Shown piece after piece: positions 12,340-23,640 of a stretch of DNA of 64,000 bases. Positions within the stretch are counted from its first letter, which is position 1. Every line of letters begins with the position of its first letter. Under the pieces are notes generated by a model. That model ran no database searches. It was not told the origin of the DNA and worked only from the letters and a program-made list of their open reading frames with translations. The stretch lies in the NCBI GenBank assembly GCA_005406025.1, contig BGZK01000150.1, forward strand, positions 1 through 64,000, read 5' to 3'. This stretch comes from Eumeta japonica. Its lineage: Eukaryota > Arthropoda > Insecta > Lepidoptera > Psychidae. The position numbers were made by a program, and so were the translations under genes.

Positions 12340-12690
12340 ATTCTCGAATCGATCGGATTCCGCGTGATTTTCGCGTCGCGACGGCCTTGGGGCGTGTTTG
12401 CGTGCGCGCGCGCACCGTTCGCGACCCGTTTACAACTGTTTATCTCGTTTGCGGTCGGCGCGCGGTTGAAACGGGACGTCCATTTTGAGGTCGGACGCAC
12501 GCGTATCCAGGTGTAAAACTGTATTTTTACTATTGCTGTCTGTACTTCTGTCGAATTGGTACTTCGTTGACTGTACGCCGAAAATTCGAAGGCCGATGTT
12601 CTGGTACGAGAGCCAGCGAACTCCAGATTCACGTCATTTGCAAAAGCTGGAATCTTTGAGCGCGAGTAGTCTACGGCAGTAACAAAGTTC
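12340..12690 (+). other. CpG-rich island with an open frame lacking ATG
   Basis: A sharp rise in CpG (CGCGTCGCGACGG, GTGCGCGCGCGCACCG) in A+T-rich surroundings. The plus frame from 12470 to 12682 is open and encodes a hydrophobic run TVFLLLLSVLLSNWYF followed by KIRR, which looks like a signal peptide and a dibasic site. The only in-frame ATG lies after that run, and an in-frame stop at 12467-12469 bars extension upstream, so as a gene start it fails. It could be an internal exon or a promoter-associated island. A possible donor GTAACA follows at 12679. Confidence 0.25.
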
Positions 12691-12964
12691 AGCTACTGTG
12701 AAGTCAGAATCGTGGTGTTTTTGTCAGGAAACAGGTAGCAGAAGTGCAAAAAATGTTGTCCAAAAACATAACATTGCAAAACATGACTTTCGGATATTTT
12801 CATTTATCGTAATATCAGAAATTACGATCGGCATTACCAGACGACCATGCGCCGGACACTTTTTAAAGTTGATTAAATCATAATTGTACTTACGTTAAAT
12901 TGTAAACTATGTGATTTTCTGTAGTATGCTATTCTGGCAACTATTTAAGGAAGTTTCCTAGGGA

Positions 12965-13175
12965 TTCGGCAAGGGTCGCCCTAGAAAATCCCTATTCAGA
13001 CCATGCTGGTATCATATCACAAAAAGGGTCAAATATTAAGGGCCCGAAACCGACGAGCTCGCATGAAAAGACTGATAGATATCAATGAGGTAAGAGAGAT
13101 ATGTAAAGATCGTATCATGCAGATATCTATAGTCTCTGCTTACCCTTCTGGGAAATGGGCGTGAGTTTATATTAC
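12965..13175 (+). pseudogene. RTE-like LINE, last part of ORF and 3' end
   Basis: Reading across one frame change gives the C-terminus of a lepidopteran endonuclease-reverse transcriptase: RARNRRARMKRLIDINEV, REICKDRIMQ and SAYPSGKWA, then a stop. The same ending is found on the minus strand at 44385-44875, and its nucleotide tail (CCTTCTGGGAAATGGGCGTGAG) at 15690-15748 and 48600-48665. Only the last 70 or so codons remain, so the insertion is 5'-truncated and dead. The match to the family is from memory. Confidence 0.7.
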
Positions 13176-14329
13176 TATTCTAGACAGCCAGACAGTTCCA
13201 ATCGTTCTAATCATCGGTCACACACGGTCGAGGGTCAGCTGTGGGTGTGAGCGTGACGGCAATATACATGTCAGCGAGTGCGAACGAGACAGTAGGATTT
13301 ATCAGATCAGCTAATTAAACAGAAATTCTCGACAATTTAAAAATGAATTTTCGAGACCGCGACCGGGATCATTATCGCATTTAGTTGACGCTGAACGAGG
13401 CGGGTGCTGATTTGCTTAACTGATAACTAACGTTGAGATTTAACGTAACTCCGAAAAAGAAATATATTGTCAAACGGTTGACCGTACTGGCCATCCTTGA
13501 GTTTTTTCCGTCGTGATATTTATCGATGCATTTTAGAGGTCGACGAGTTACAAATATTGTCTGTGAGTTTTTGACATCAATCATGGTTGACCTTACAGGC
13601 TAGTCGTGAAGATTTTTACTATTTTCGAGCACGAACTGTTAAAAATGATGGAGTAGTAAATTATTAAGCTCATCATGCTCAAAAGATCCGTTTTTAAAGC
13701 TTCTTCAAGCGCTACGCTCTCAAAAATGTAGTTCTGATTCGTTTTGATCTATTATAATTCAAAAATTTATACGTGTTAAAAGATCAATGCTTTTTATTTT
13801 AAAACTAGAATATCTTTGGAACACAGTATTTGATTTTGATCTGCTTTATGGCGTCTGACGCAGTTTCTTAAATAGAAAAAGGAGATCGCGTACCAAACAT
13901 CTGAAAAAAAATATTTCTGAAAAAAAAAAAAAACATTTTTATTTGATTTTTTCGTTAACCGTATGGTTCAAATGAACAAGCAAATTTTGATTCAATTTAC
14001 AACGATCGACGCCGTTTGTTATAGAGAACAACTGGGTACATTTGAGAATTTATCAGCAGACTAGTTTAAAAATATTAAATAAAAAAATAATTCATCAATA
14101 AGTTAACAATATCCCGAACAAATATTTTAATGCAGTTTGCGGCGGTCGATGCAACTGTTTGCGAAAAAGAGCCCATTACATTTTGACATCGATTGGTAGA
14201 GTAGTCCAAATGTTTATAAAAATAACATTTTCAGAATTTTTTTTTTGAGATCTCGAATTCTACCGGGCAAAAATAGTTCGAAGTATTAGGAAGTTTAAGT
14301 TGAGCGGATTTATTTCGAATGTCGTAAAC
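13176..14329. other. No gene recognised
   Basis: A+T-rich spacer; poly-A tract at 13920. No supported frame. Confidence 0.5.
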
Positions 14330-14600
14330 TGCGTTTCGATCGGTTTATCCGTTCAAAAGTTACAAAAGATACCACGCACACACACACACACACACGCACA
14401 GAGAGAGACAGAGCGACCGACAGACAGACAGACACACATGCACACACAAACATAAACATATAGCCATCACTCGGAAAATGGTCGAAATATATTCTTAAGA
14501 ATAGCCGGTGGAAACTCGATTTCCGAAAATCGGAGTGCAAACAGTAACTTTCCAATTTTACGAAAAATTTTCAATTTTCAAAGCGGAAAGTTAAAAAACA
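14330..14600 (+). repeat. Retroposon-UTR-like repeat with embedded CA tract, copy 1
   Basis: CA/GA tract (14375-14440) followed by ACTCGGAAAATGGTCGAA, AACTCGATTTCCGAAAATCGG and TACGAAAAATTTTCAA. A diverged relative with the same order (CA tract, ACTCGAAAATGATCAAA, ATGAAAAATTTTTAGCG) lies at 25859-26060. This arrangement is typical of transposon untranslated regions in moths, from memory. No coding remnant. Confidence 0.5.
14375..14440. repeat. CA then GACA microsatellite
   Basis: CA repeats grading into GAGAGACAGA and CAGACAGACAGACA units. Confidence 0.9.
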
Positions 14601-15689
14601 AAGCATACACAGACCAGACAGACGAACGCCCCGATGGACCGGCTGACTCGGCGACCGACCGAAATTAATGAACTGAGAACACAAATATAGACCCTGAGTA
14701 GGTCCACTGTGTGGTTTAACTCGACACACTGATAGGAAGAAATCGGCACCGATCGTACCAACACCATCATCGTTCATGGCGTATGGTCAAAGTTTGTGTG
14801 GTTATTCACTACCCAAGTTTAGGATTGTGATTATTGTAATTGTATGCACAGTAAAACATAGTTGCATTTCCTGATTGCAATTAAAGACATGCTCTCGCTT
14901 CTTAACCTTGGATAAGGTACAGGGCTCGGTTGGGATACCGCGTGTTCGTTGTGACGGTTTTGGAAGCTCATCCCTTAGAAGTTCATATCCCTTAAAGGTT
15001 CGATATCATCACACGTATCTAGTCGCAATATCGGCATTTTAGAAGTTATTGATATTATAGACGTGAACTTTTGTGTGCATGTCGACAACATAAAATGCGA
15101 TTTGGGTCTTTTTTTTTTTGAGAAAAAGGAAATTTCTGGAATTCTTTGCCATTCTAGCTTTTAAGAGACATGAAGAGTGATCTTCAAACTTTTAGCTGAA
15201 AAGAAAAAATACCATTCGAGTCTTCTGACAATAGAACCTTAATGTTTAAAATGCAGGCGAAATTGAATATGAACATGCGTAAAAACGAAAATATTTTAAA
15301 AAATATGAACGCAAATACATCGCGTTTCGAAATAAACTGACTCAAAATAATGCGAAAACATTTTAAAAGTCTTCGAAAAAGGTGCGAAGCCGGGGCGGGT
15401 CGTTAGTTTTCTGCGAAGCGAATTAAGATGATTATGAGTTCGACGCCGTCAACAGTTTTTTAATTTTATAATAGCTTTCTATTATTATAAAAGAAAATTA
15501 CAGAAAAATAAAATTAATTCCTACAATTTTAGCTAACTATCTAAGGAATTAAAATGACCTTAAATCAAACAAACAGACAACAATGCGAGTTACAATGCAA
15601 GGGAACAACCTGCTTCAAGGGCCTTGTATCAAGCGTCATCTATTCTTCCAATGTATATACCACAAAAATTAGGTAAGTAAACTTTGATT
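14601..15689. other. No gene; possible Helitron end
   Basis: No gene seen. 15381-15406 (GGTGCGAAGCCGGGGCGGGTCGTTAG before T) resembles the Helitron 3' ends at 11556 and 55711 but with TTAG for CTAG, and has no partner sequence upstream. Confidence 0.4.
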
Positions 15690-15748
15690 ATTATTAATTT
15701 ATTACAAACTCACACCCATTCCTCAGAAGGATAGGCAGAGACCATAGA
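15690..15748 (-). pseudogene. RTE-like LINE 3' tail
   Basis: Reverse-complemented, this reads CTCTGCCTATCCTTCTGAGGAATGGGTGTGAG and a TAATAATAA tail, matching the last codons and tail of the element at 12965-13175. Only the extreme 3' end is present. Confidence 0.55.
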
Positions 15749-15755
15749 TTTAGGT

Positions 15756-15908
15756 CCGTATTAACAAACCTCACTCAAATCGTGCATCTATCTCAAGAAT
15801 TAACGTGGGAGCGAGACATGTATTATTTTCCATAGCGAAAGACTATGACTGTCTTGCTCTCTCCACTCTCAAGATGGAACGTGCACTTAAGTGTGCTTTA
15901 TTAATACC
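15756..15908. mobile_element. Small MITE, copy 1
   Basis: About 153 bp, matching 26199-26350 along its length (TGGGAGCGAGACAT, CTCAAGATGGAACG, GCACTTAAGT). The ends form a short inverted repeat, CCGTATTAAC on the left and GGTATTAATA from the right. It sits right beside the RTE-like tail. No coding capacity. Confidence 0.65.
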
Positions 15909-17089
15909 TTCGACATAGATATATCTCTCTTGCTTCACTAAAATCTATGAATTTTTCATAGAGAATCGTCGGTTTAGAGTGTTAGAACTTGGCTTATTTT
16001 TAAGGTGAAGCATTATCCAATTAGGGAGGTTTTTAATTAACTATCTCTCCTAAGTTATTTCACTATGCTGCGTCTATAAAAAAAATTACAGAGGTTATTT
16101 GACACGATGTTCGATTTCAAAATTTATTTCATTAAGTTTAAATCATTAAAAAAAATTTTTGAATATACCACTTAAAAATAAATTTTTCTACGATTGTGGA
16201 TGATAAATAGTTATCTATAGTTGAAAAAAAATACGCTTAATGTATTTTTTTCAACCATAGAGAATTATTCATTGAAGTAATCTATATTACTTGATTTCAT
16301 TTTATAATGCTAATCTGTATTTTGAAATCAATATGTCGCTCCTCTGTTGTATTTTAGGGAAAAAAATCTAAAAAAAAAAACAGGTCCCAAAATAAAAGTT
16401 TGCCTTCTTTTTTTTAATCTTTCAAAATGTTGTAGTCTCCATTTTTTATAATTTATTATTGTAAATTAATTATTGAGGTATAAATAAAATACAAATATAA
16501 ATTGTGCTTTCATATATTTGTAATTTAACAAAAGCTTGGTAGGTACAGTTTCTTTGATTTTTATAGCTCATATCTTATGACGAATAATTTTTTTCAAACA
16601 TGTGAAAAGTTAGCAAATTCTATCTACATTTCAAAAAAATATAAAAAGTATATGGTTTTAGTACAAATTCTATGAGAAAACCTAATTTGTTTACGCGCTG
16701 TGTCACGGCGCGAACAGGCGCGCAGAGGGCGCGGTCGTCGACGGTGGTGACTTTGACAAGCCGTACCTCCTTGGGTACTAACAAATGATGTTATTATAGG
16801 ATCATTATGTGGATTTGTATATTAAAAGACAATTTGTAATGTATGCCGTGAAATATATTGTGTTTTCAATAAAAGAGTACTTTTCAATTACTAAATACAT
16901 ACAATTTTACTTATAACTAATTATCTCTTTATTTATCCATACGCAAATAAACTTCAGGACAAATATTTTGTTCCGCCTCGATTTATGACGGTGTCGTAAA
17001 CTATTGTATGCGTGGGTAGTGATGAGGTTGAGTTCTAAATTCTAGTCAGGATATGACATCTTAAAGCGCTATCAATTTCGGTCTGCATA
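15909..17089. other. No gene; hairpin inside
   Basis: A+T-rich spacer with the hairpin at 16200-16272 and a short G+C-rich patch at 16695-16765. No supported gene. Confidence 0.5.
16200..16272. repeat. Imperfect long hairpin, pre-miRNA-like size
   Basis: Left arm ATGATAAATAGTTATCTATAG then TTGAAAAAAAATAC, 7-base loop GCTTAAT, right arm GTATTTTTTTCAACCATAGA then GAATTATTCAT. About 30 pairs with a few mismatches over 73 bases. The A+T content makes a functional small-RNA precursor uncertain; a foldback remnant is as likely. Confidence 0.4.
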
Positions 17090-17685
17090 GAAATTTCTAG
17101 GGCGACCCTTGCCGACCCTACCATCACACACATACACCCTTTAGATTTGTTTTGTCAGTCTACTTTAGTTCATCCTCGCCAGATGGCCAGACCACCGCAA
17201 CATACCTTTTTCTACTCTAGTCCCTACATCTTCCTTAAAACCACACCGTTCTTTGACATCACTCTCCTACATCTATTTTTTCGAGATACTCCACATACAC
17301 TACCCAGCGATCGCATCTCCACTGCATTGATTCTACTTTCATTTGTCTTCTGCTATACTCAGCTATCGCTACCAAACAAGCGTAGGGATCAGGACTCCAT
17401 TATGGATAGCCAAGCGCGCTCGTCGGGAGACGCTTTTACTATTCATATTAACGAGCAAGGCCCCATTCACTTCGTTTCCCGCATTCACTCTCCTTTCGAT
17501 ATATCTGTCATGTTTACCATCATTTGTAAACAGACTACCAAGTATGCAAACTCATTCGCTTGTTCCACTCTCTCGCCTCCTATACATACATCATATTCGG
17601 TCGTGGTTTCGTTCCTTACGAACATCATGACCTTGGTCTTGCTAATCTTTAATTTTATACCTTTTTTCTCAATATAATCACTCAA
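17090..17685 (-). pseudogene. RTE-like LINE reverse transcriptase, C-terminal fragment
   Basis: On the minus strand from 17685 the frame reads KLKISKTKVMMF, then GGERVEQANEFAYL, the conserved thumb region after the reverse transcriptase catalytic core in this LINE family. After a break come SRINAVEMRSLGSVCGVSRK and, in another frame, the tail ending VCVMVG. The element continues toward lower coordinates and is broken by at least two frame changes and stops. 44385-44875 carries an overlapping stretch of the same family. The plus-strand frame of 176 codons at 17147-17677 is only the antisense of this remnant. Confidence 0.75.
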
Positions 17686-19007
17686 AAATGTATTGCAAAT
17701 CTATTTGTTTACTACCGATTCAAAATTAAACACATTAAATAAATAAGGAAGTAACTTAGTTAAGACTGTAAAGGCTTTAAATTTAATTTTTTGTTTCTTT
17801 TTTTTTTAATTTAGGTGCTAATATTTCGGTAAAAAGGTACTATTTTTCTCTTTTTAAATTAATAATAGTTAATTCTTAACTATTAAATTAGCTGTGGAAA
17901 ATTTCCCAACAATCGAAACGGGTTAAACTTTGAGGTGTACTCCGCCAAATAGAATAAATCAAATAAGTCGGATGATCCATTAAAAAATTGTACGTTCATA
18001 CATAAACACAGGTACTGCCTTTTTTTTCATCGGTTAATTAAAAAGATTTAACAAGAGAATAATTTCCACTCGTTTACGTTTTTTTAGTAAATCTATATAA
18101 TAACAATGTAGCACGCCAAGTCTCATAAGCATTCACAATTCTGCATCCAATTACCTTTAAAATACCTATTTCGTTGATGTTTGCCGAGAAAAATAAAATG
18201 CAGGCTGTACACGCGGAGGTTGTACGAGTTTGTTTAATGCCGTATTCTGTACGTGATTATACTCTATTATTACGGTGATGCGAAAACTGCGGTGATAAGT
18301 ATGCGAAATAAAATTTGCCATAACAAAAAAAAAAAATACTCGATGGAAATACCCGCTGTCACTTAAACGTGTTTAGATGTTACTTTATTTTTTTTAAATA
18401 TCTTGAACGGATTCATGGCTGTATTGGATACGTAAAAAAATGTTTCGCCGACTCAACAGTCAATATACCGTAGGGGTAAATATGCTGTTGATTTCCTTAA
18501 AAATTTTGGCACTCCAAATTGGAGGTAGTTTCTGCATGTCGTCGGCTAGCGCGCCGCGACATCTGGCGGCGCGAATAGGATAGCTATATTCGTGTGTTGA
18601 ATAAAAAATAAATACAGAAACTTGGTAAAGCGATCAGGAGAGACGAGAGATAATTAGTTCGTGTTGGTAGCTTGGAATTGATTGCTTCTATTGCATACAT
18701 AAGATCACTCAATGATTCTGGTGCTACCAAGACCAGTTCCTTGTGATGGATGCCGTGGCGCATGCGTTCGGAGAGGTGAGACGAATTTTGCCACGGCAAA
18801 GCCAGTTACAGTCGTTGTTTTAGTAAATCACTAACCGGAAATGTGTACTGATGTATAGAAAACTCTCCAGTTTGGCATAAAATAAAAAAAAAGATATATA
18901 TCACAAATGAAAAACTGTTCGTTATCGCGGAATTTGACGTTACAAACGATTCGAACATTAGAGGTATCATCGACTTGAACTAATCTTATAAATATCGCTA
19001 TTAAAAG

Positions 19008-19056
19008 ACACACACACGCGCGCACGCACACGCACGCACGCACGCACGCACGCACA

Positions 19057-19118
<62 letters not shown>
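19008..19118. repeat. Compound microsatellite CA/CGCA then TA
   Basis: CACACACGCGCG and GCAC units to about 19056, then about 59 bases of pure TA to 19118. Confidence 0.95.
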
Positions 19119-19121
<3 letters not shown>

Positions 19122-19446
19122 GGCATTATTTGGAACCGGCAAAATAAATTTGTTGTGTCGCTCTGAAAATACAAAGTTTTATTTAAGGATAAACACGAAT
19201 TACAAACACAATTACAAAGACGAGGTATCATCTTACCTGAAGATATAAAGAAACGACATTTTACATTTAATAACAGATTTGTCGATTCCTTTTCATAAAA
19301 TAAACTAAAATTTTTCTTCACATAAACATTTAAATGTACCTTCTAGTTTCAAAAACGGCTTTAACTTCCCTAGAATTTATTTATACAGCGTCATCTTTAG
19401 GATTAAGTTACCTATTCAAATTTAACGTAACGAGATCTTATATCTT

Positions 19447-19449
<3 letters not shown>

Positions 19450-19515
<66 letters not shown>
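19450..19515. repeat. TA microsatellite
   Basis: About 66 bases of uninterrupted TA. Confidence 0.95.
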
Positions 19516-19519
<4 letters not shown>

Positions 19520-20274
19520 TAAGATACTAATTTCAACATATTCCACTTCACGCGCACACAACTCCACAGCATCACGTGACTGGCGAAAAAAAAAAGGTTA
19601 CGGCCTTAATTTGTCGAATGCAATTCTAGTGCTATTATGCATGCACTGTGCATAATTTATTGGCAATTACTCGCGCGTCTCGCGCTCGGTGTTGCCACAT
19701 TCGAGCGGCGCGGGTTTTACCCGGTCCTTCGCACTGTGCGGCGCTGTTTTGCAAGGTGCGTGGAGCGAAAAAAACGCATATTGCTCGAAAGTGACTTTAG
19801 GATCGGATCGCTTTATGTGCGGATTTGTTGGACAATATTTTTTAACCGACTTCGAAAAAAAAAGAGAGTAGGTTCTCTATTCGGTGTGCGTACGAATACA
19901 GATTTTTTTATTTGAAAACGGCGTTGTTCTAATGAGTACGAAAAAAAATATATATGTGAGATTGTCATCGCTGAATGACTTTTTTTGTAATGATTTAGTA
20001 ATATTCCTCAATAACTTATTGAATTAGTTTATTAATATTGCGTTATATTTGCAGAGACGTTGGCATAATGACGTATTGATTTCATCGAAATCGGTTTAGT
20101 AGTTCTTTACCGCTGATTATAATCATCCACTTCCTGGTAAATTGGGGAAAAATCCCAATATTTGAAGGTCACGAGCCAGTGCAATTGCAAATGAGACGTG
20201 AATTATATTAAAAATCGCCTTGTGATGAATCCACAAGCAAGTTAATAGTATTTTGAACCATGCTCAATCTAAGG

Positions 20275-20965
20275 TTCCGGAGCCGTCACTACGAGGAAAT
20301 GCACTACAGATGAAAAAACTATGTTGTAACAATTTTTTCCATGTTTTCTGCACATGATAGGTATGAGTCCTTTAGTCGCCTATAACTAGAGAAACAAGTA
20401 GGTATGTTCACTATTACTCTGGAACTGGTGCATCAGCAAAAGAGCGTATCTTCATGGCACTTACGTCCTTTTGTTGAGAAGCGAAATTTTTCGGCAATAA
20501 CTCAAAAACGATGTATCCCATCATGTTCAAGATAATTATCGTTGAAAGTATTTGTTTAGCGTTACCTTTGAATTTTTTTTTAATTTTTTCCGGACGTACG
20601 GTTTAAAAAATAAACGGAGGACACCCGATTTATGCTGGTTTCGGAACGATTATTTCCCAAAATATTCACTTAATTAAAAAAAAATCTTAGAAACCTAGAA
20701 ATTTTTTTAAGAGAACTGTCAAAATATATGCCAGACGTTGATGTTTGCTGAAAAAAAAAACATTTTAAGCTTCTGTTACATGTATGGAGTGCGGCCCCCC
20801 TAAAAATATTTATTTTTTTATTTGACTACTTGACTAGTAAACAAAGTATCCGCTTACACAAGACACCTATACTCTAAATTTTATCACTATACGTCTTGTA
20901 GTTTTTGAATAAAACGCCTGTGACATACGGACGGACCGACGGACATAACAAAACTATAAAGGTTC
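20275..20965 (+). repeat. Dispersed 700-bp repeat, copy 2
   Basis: Second copy of 7880-8590, same orientation, with the same landmarks (ACAGATGAAAAAACTA, GCGTATCTTCATGGCACTTA, GGTTCCGTTTTTG at the end). Confidence 0.65.
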
Positions 20966-21578
20966 CGTTTTTGCTAATCTGACTTGGAACTTTAAAAGGG
21001 TTTAATTTTTTTTCCATCATCACACAGCCTAGAAATCGAGTCAGAAGCAAAACTCTCTTTAAACTGACATCTGTAAATATATATGTAAATTATTTTATTT
21101 GTTTAATTTAGAGAATGCAATGAAACTGACGCAGGCATCAAAATGTTATTCAAAATAATTGAACAACATACAAATCTACTAAAGAATACAAATATAAACT
21201 TAACAACGAACAGCTAATGTAACAAGTTTTTTAATAAGGAAACGGCGTCCAAATAAATGAAGTAGGATTTGGTAACAACCATGCACCGTGACAATAATTA
21301 ACTTTAAAAAATTATTATAAATTTATTTATAAGTATTCGCTCAAACGTTACAGGGTAAATAATAAATGTAGAACGGATAAATAAATTCCACAAAGTTCGT
21401 CCTCGTGCTGTATGATTGCCAAGACCAAAAGGAAAATCTAAACGAACTCAAATTGGGTCACTTACAAAAACTATTATATTAATTAATCGCGATAAATGTA
21501 TAAATTATAATTTAGTCTATTTAGCCACTCTTAAACGGGCAATTGTGCACATATTTGATTGATTTCTCACGAACATTT
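20966..21578. other. No gene recognised
   Basis: A+T-rich sequence without a supported feature. Confidence 0.5.
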
Positions 21579-21875
21579 GGGAGCATCCATTAATTACGTG
21601 AGGCGCTTGAGGGGGTCAAGCCGAATCTCACCCAATCTTACGGCGGTGGAGGGGCTCGACAAATATCACGTAATTTACGTAATTTCTTTTTCACAAGAAA
21701 CAGTGCAAAATTGAAAGAAAACAGGATGAAATTTAACATGTTTTTCCACTAAAATGAGGTTAAATACTTGATAAAATTTTGATAAATCTCACGTGCGATT
21801 AAGGGTGGGGGGCTCAGGCCAAATCAGGGGGTCGAAAAATCACCAAAATCGCCTCACGTAATTAATGGATGCCTC
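21579..21875. mobile_element. MITE with GRGCATCCATTAATTACG terminal inverted repeats
   Basis: The left end reads GGGAGCATCCATTAATTACG and the right end, reverse-complemented, reads GAGGCATCCATTAATTACG; both continue TGAGGCG. The arms pair over about 28 bases. G-rich runs sit inside both ends as in the element at 5832-6236, so the two are probably the same superfamily. About 297 bp, non-coding. Confidence 0.8.
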
Positions 21876-22999
21876 TTTTCTAATGATTTTTACGTGGCCT
21901 TACGTATTGCGTAGTGTTTGTCATACCAATAATATATATCTAAATATCTATTACTCGAAATTAATCTAAGTAACCTTTCCCACGGGAAGTAACGTTCCAA
22001 CGGAAAAACCCGAAAGACACGCAACTAAGCTCGATCGGTAAGCCCAGTAATGTTTTACCTTTGCACATTTTTGTAGGATTCAAAAGGGCTTTCCATCCTT
22101 TCCTTGATTGAAATCAATCGCTCATTGTTCAATCGTGCATTAATCACTATTGAGCCCTTTACCGGGCAGTTTGAAGTCGTCAATTTTAACCGGTGAGCCG
22201 AGAGAGCAAGAGTAGTATTACACCTTCAGTTTCTTTTATAAACTGTTGGTTTATGATATTGCAATCATTTTTAGAATATCAAACGTTTTGAAAACCTATT
22301 AGAAACCTGATATTTTCAAAATGATCACCTAAATAGCATCTGTGCGAAAAAAAACGTCATTTTTTTTTAAGCAAAAATGATAAATTTCAGTCTTTATTAT
22401 TATTGTAAAACTCAAATACAGTATGGATAGAATTTATAGAAATGTATAGGTTTTCAAGTGGAATTATAATTTGATTTGATTATGTTCAAAATGTGATGGC
22501 ATTAAAATTGTTTTTAGCCAATAATCACTATATTATTCACTATGGAATTTTCTGGATACGATTCGACTTAACTATTTGGTTGTTTGTATCCATACAACAG
22601 GAAAAACATCCATTTAAATTTTGTTGCTTGGTGTGATATATTATTAAAGAATAAAAATATATAGAAACGGTCTGAATCAGCCGCGAATTTTGTGAAAAGC
22701 GTTGAGACTTAGTTGTTTCTTAATAATATAATATCATCATTCACTCTTAACATATGCATATATTTATCGTTTTAAAGTTGATAAACAATGGCAGTCCGTG
22801 TTGCAATATAAAAAGATATAAATTAGTTTCATCAATATCGTGACAAATAACACACGACACTGTGGAGCTGTTAGATAAAGATTAAACATCAATTAACACT
22901 GAACAAATGTAACGCGATAATAAACGTCATGCTGTGTTAATTGGCAGACAGTTTAATACGGAGCAATAAATAACCACTGACCTCGATGAGCTCAACGAC
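21876..22999. other. No gene recognised
   Basis: A+T-rich sequence without a supported feature. Confidence 0.5.
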
Positions 23000-23640
23000 A
23001 GCGGCAGGCACAACAAGTCACAGTCCATCGACAAGATAACTCGGCGGAACAAACGTAAACACGAACAAACAAACAAACAAACGTACCCGATCCGGAATCG
23101 TATTCCCAACAAACTGCGACAGCGAAACAACCTATTTCATCAACTGCTTTCACGTCACCAAATCAAGGAATATCAATTCGGAATCGATACCGATCAAAAC
23201 TTTTTATTTCACACAGTGTTTTACACAGCAATTAATTCGGCTCCCGATGCGTCACTATTAAATTCATGAACGTCAAATTATTAAATAGTCATACACGACA
23301 CCGCTAATATAGGAATATAGGAATCCGCCTCACTGACCGCTCGTGAATCGCGTTCGAAATGCGGATTATGAAAAAAAAAAACTGTCAAGCTGTCAACAAT
23401 GGCGGCAGTTTTGGCGCGCGCGTGCACCGCGCTTCGGACGTCAGCCGCGACTCCCGCCTTTTCCCTCGGCGCCGTCCGCGCCGGGGCCTCTCGGCCGACT
23501 CTCGCAATCTCGTTTATATGCGTGCCGAGCGCAGATGAAGACTTTTTTTTTAAACGTCTACTCGACGGCCCGACGAGCGGTCGACATTCACTCGGTTTCG
23601 CGCAAACACTATCACGCTCGTAGAATTTTTACGAAGAATT
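23000..23640 (+). other. CpG-rich island, possible first exon
   Basis: A local CpG-rich block (23400-23600). An ATG at 23399 in a good insect context (TCAACAATGG) opens a 74-codon frame starting MAAVLARACTALRTSAATPA, rich in Ala, Arg, Ser and Thr with no acidic residue in its first 40 codons, like a mitochondrial targeting sequence. A second frame from 23343 overlaps. No convincing splice donor or downstream exon is visible, so this may equally be a promoter island with chance frames. Confidence 0.2.

Larger units (their letters stand above)
17686..20274. other. No gene; two large TA microsatellites
   Basis: A+T-rich sequence with microsatellites at 19008-19118 and 19450-19515. Open frames rich in Tyr-Ile or Cys-Val-Arg are read-through of those tracts. 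Confidence 0.55.

Noticed and set aside
12485..12682. Neuropeptide-like precursor with a hydrophobic leader and dibasic site
   Set aside because: The frame has no ATG before the hydrophobic run and an in-frame stop lies just upstream. I could not match the downstream peptide to any insect neuropeptide.
17147..17677. 176-codon plus-strand open frame, the longest in the window
   Set aside because: It is the antisense of an RTE-like reverse transcriptase fragment, whose conserved blocks read clearly on the minus strand.
18831..19321. Overlapping frames rich in Tyr-Ile and Cys-Val-Arg
   Set aside because: They are translations of TA and CA/CGCA microsatellites.
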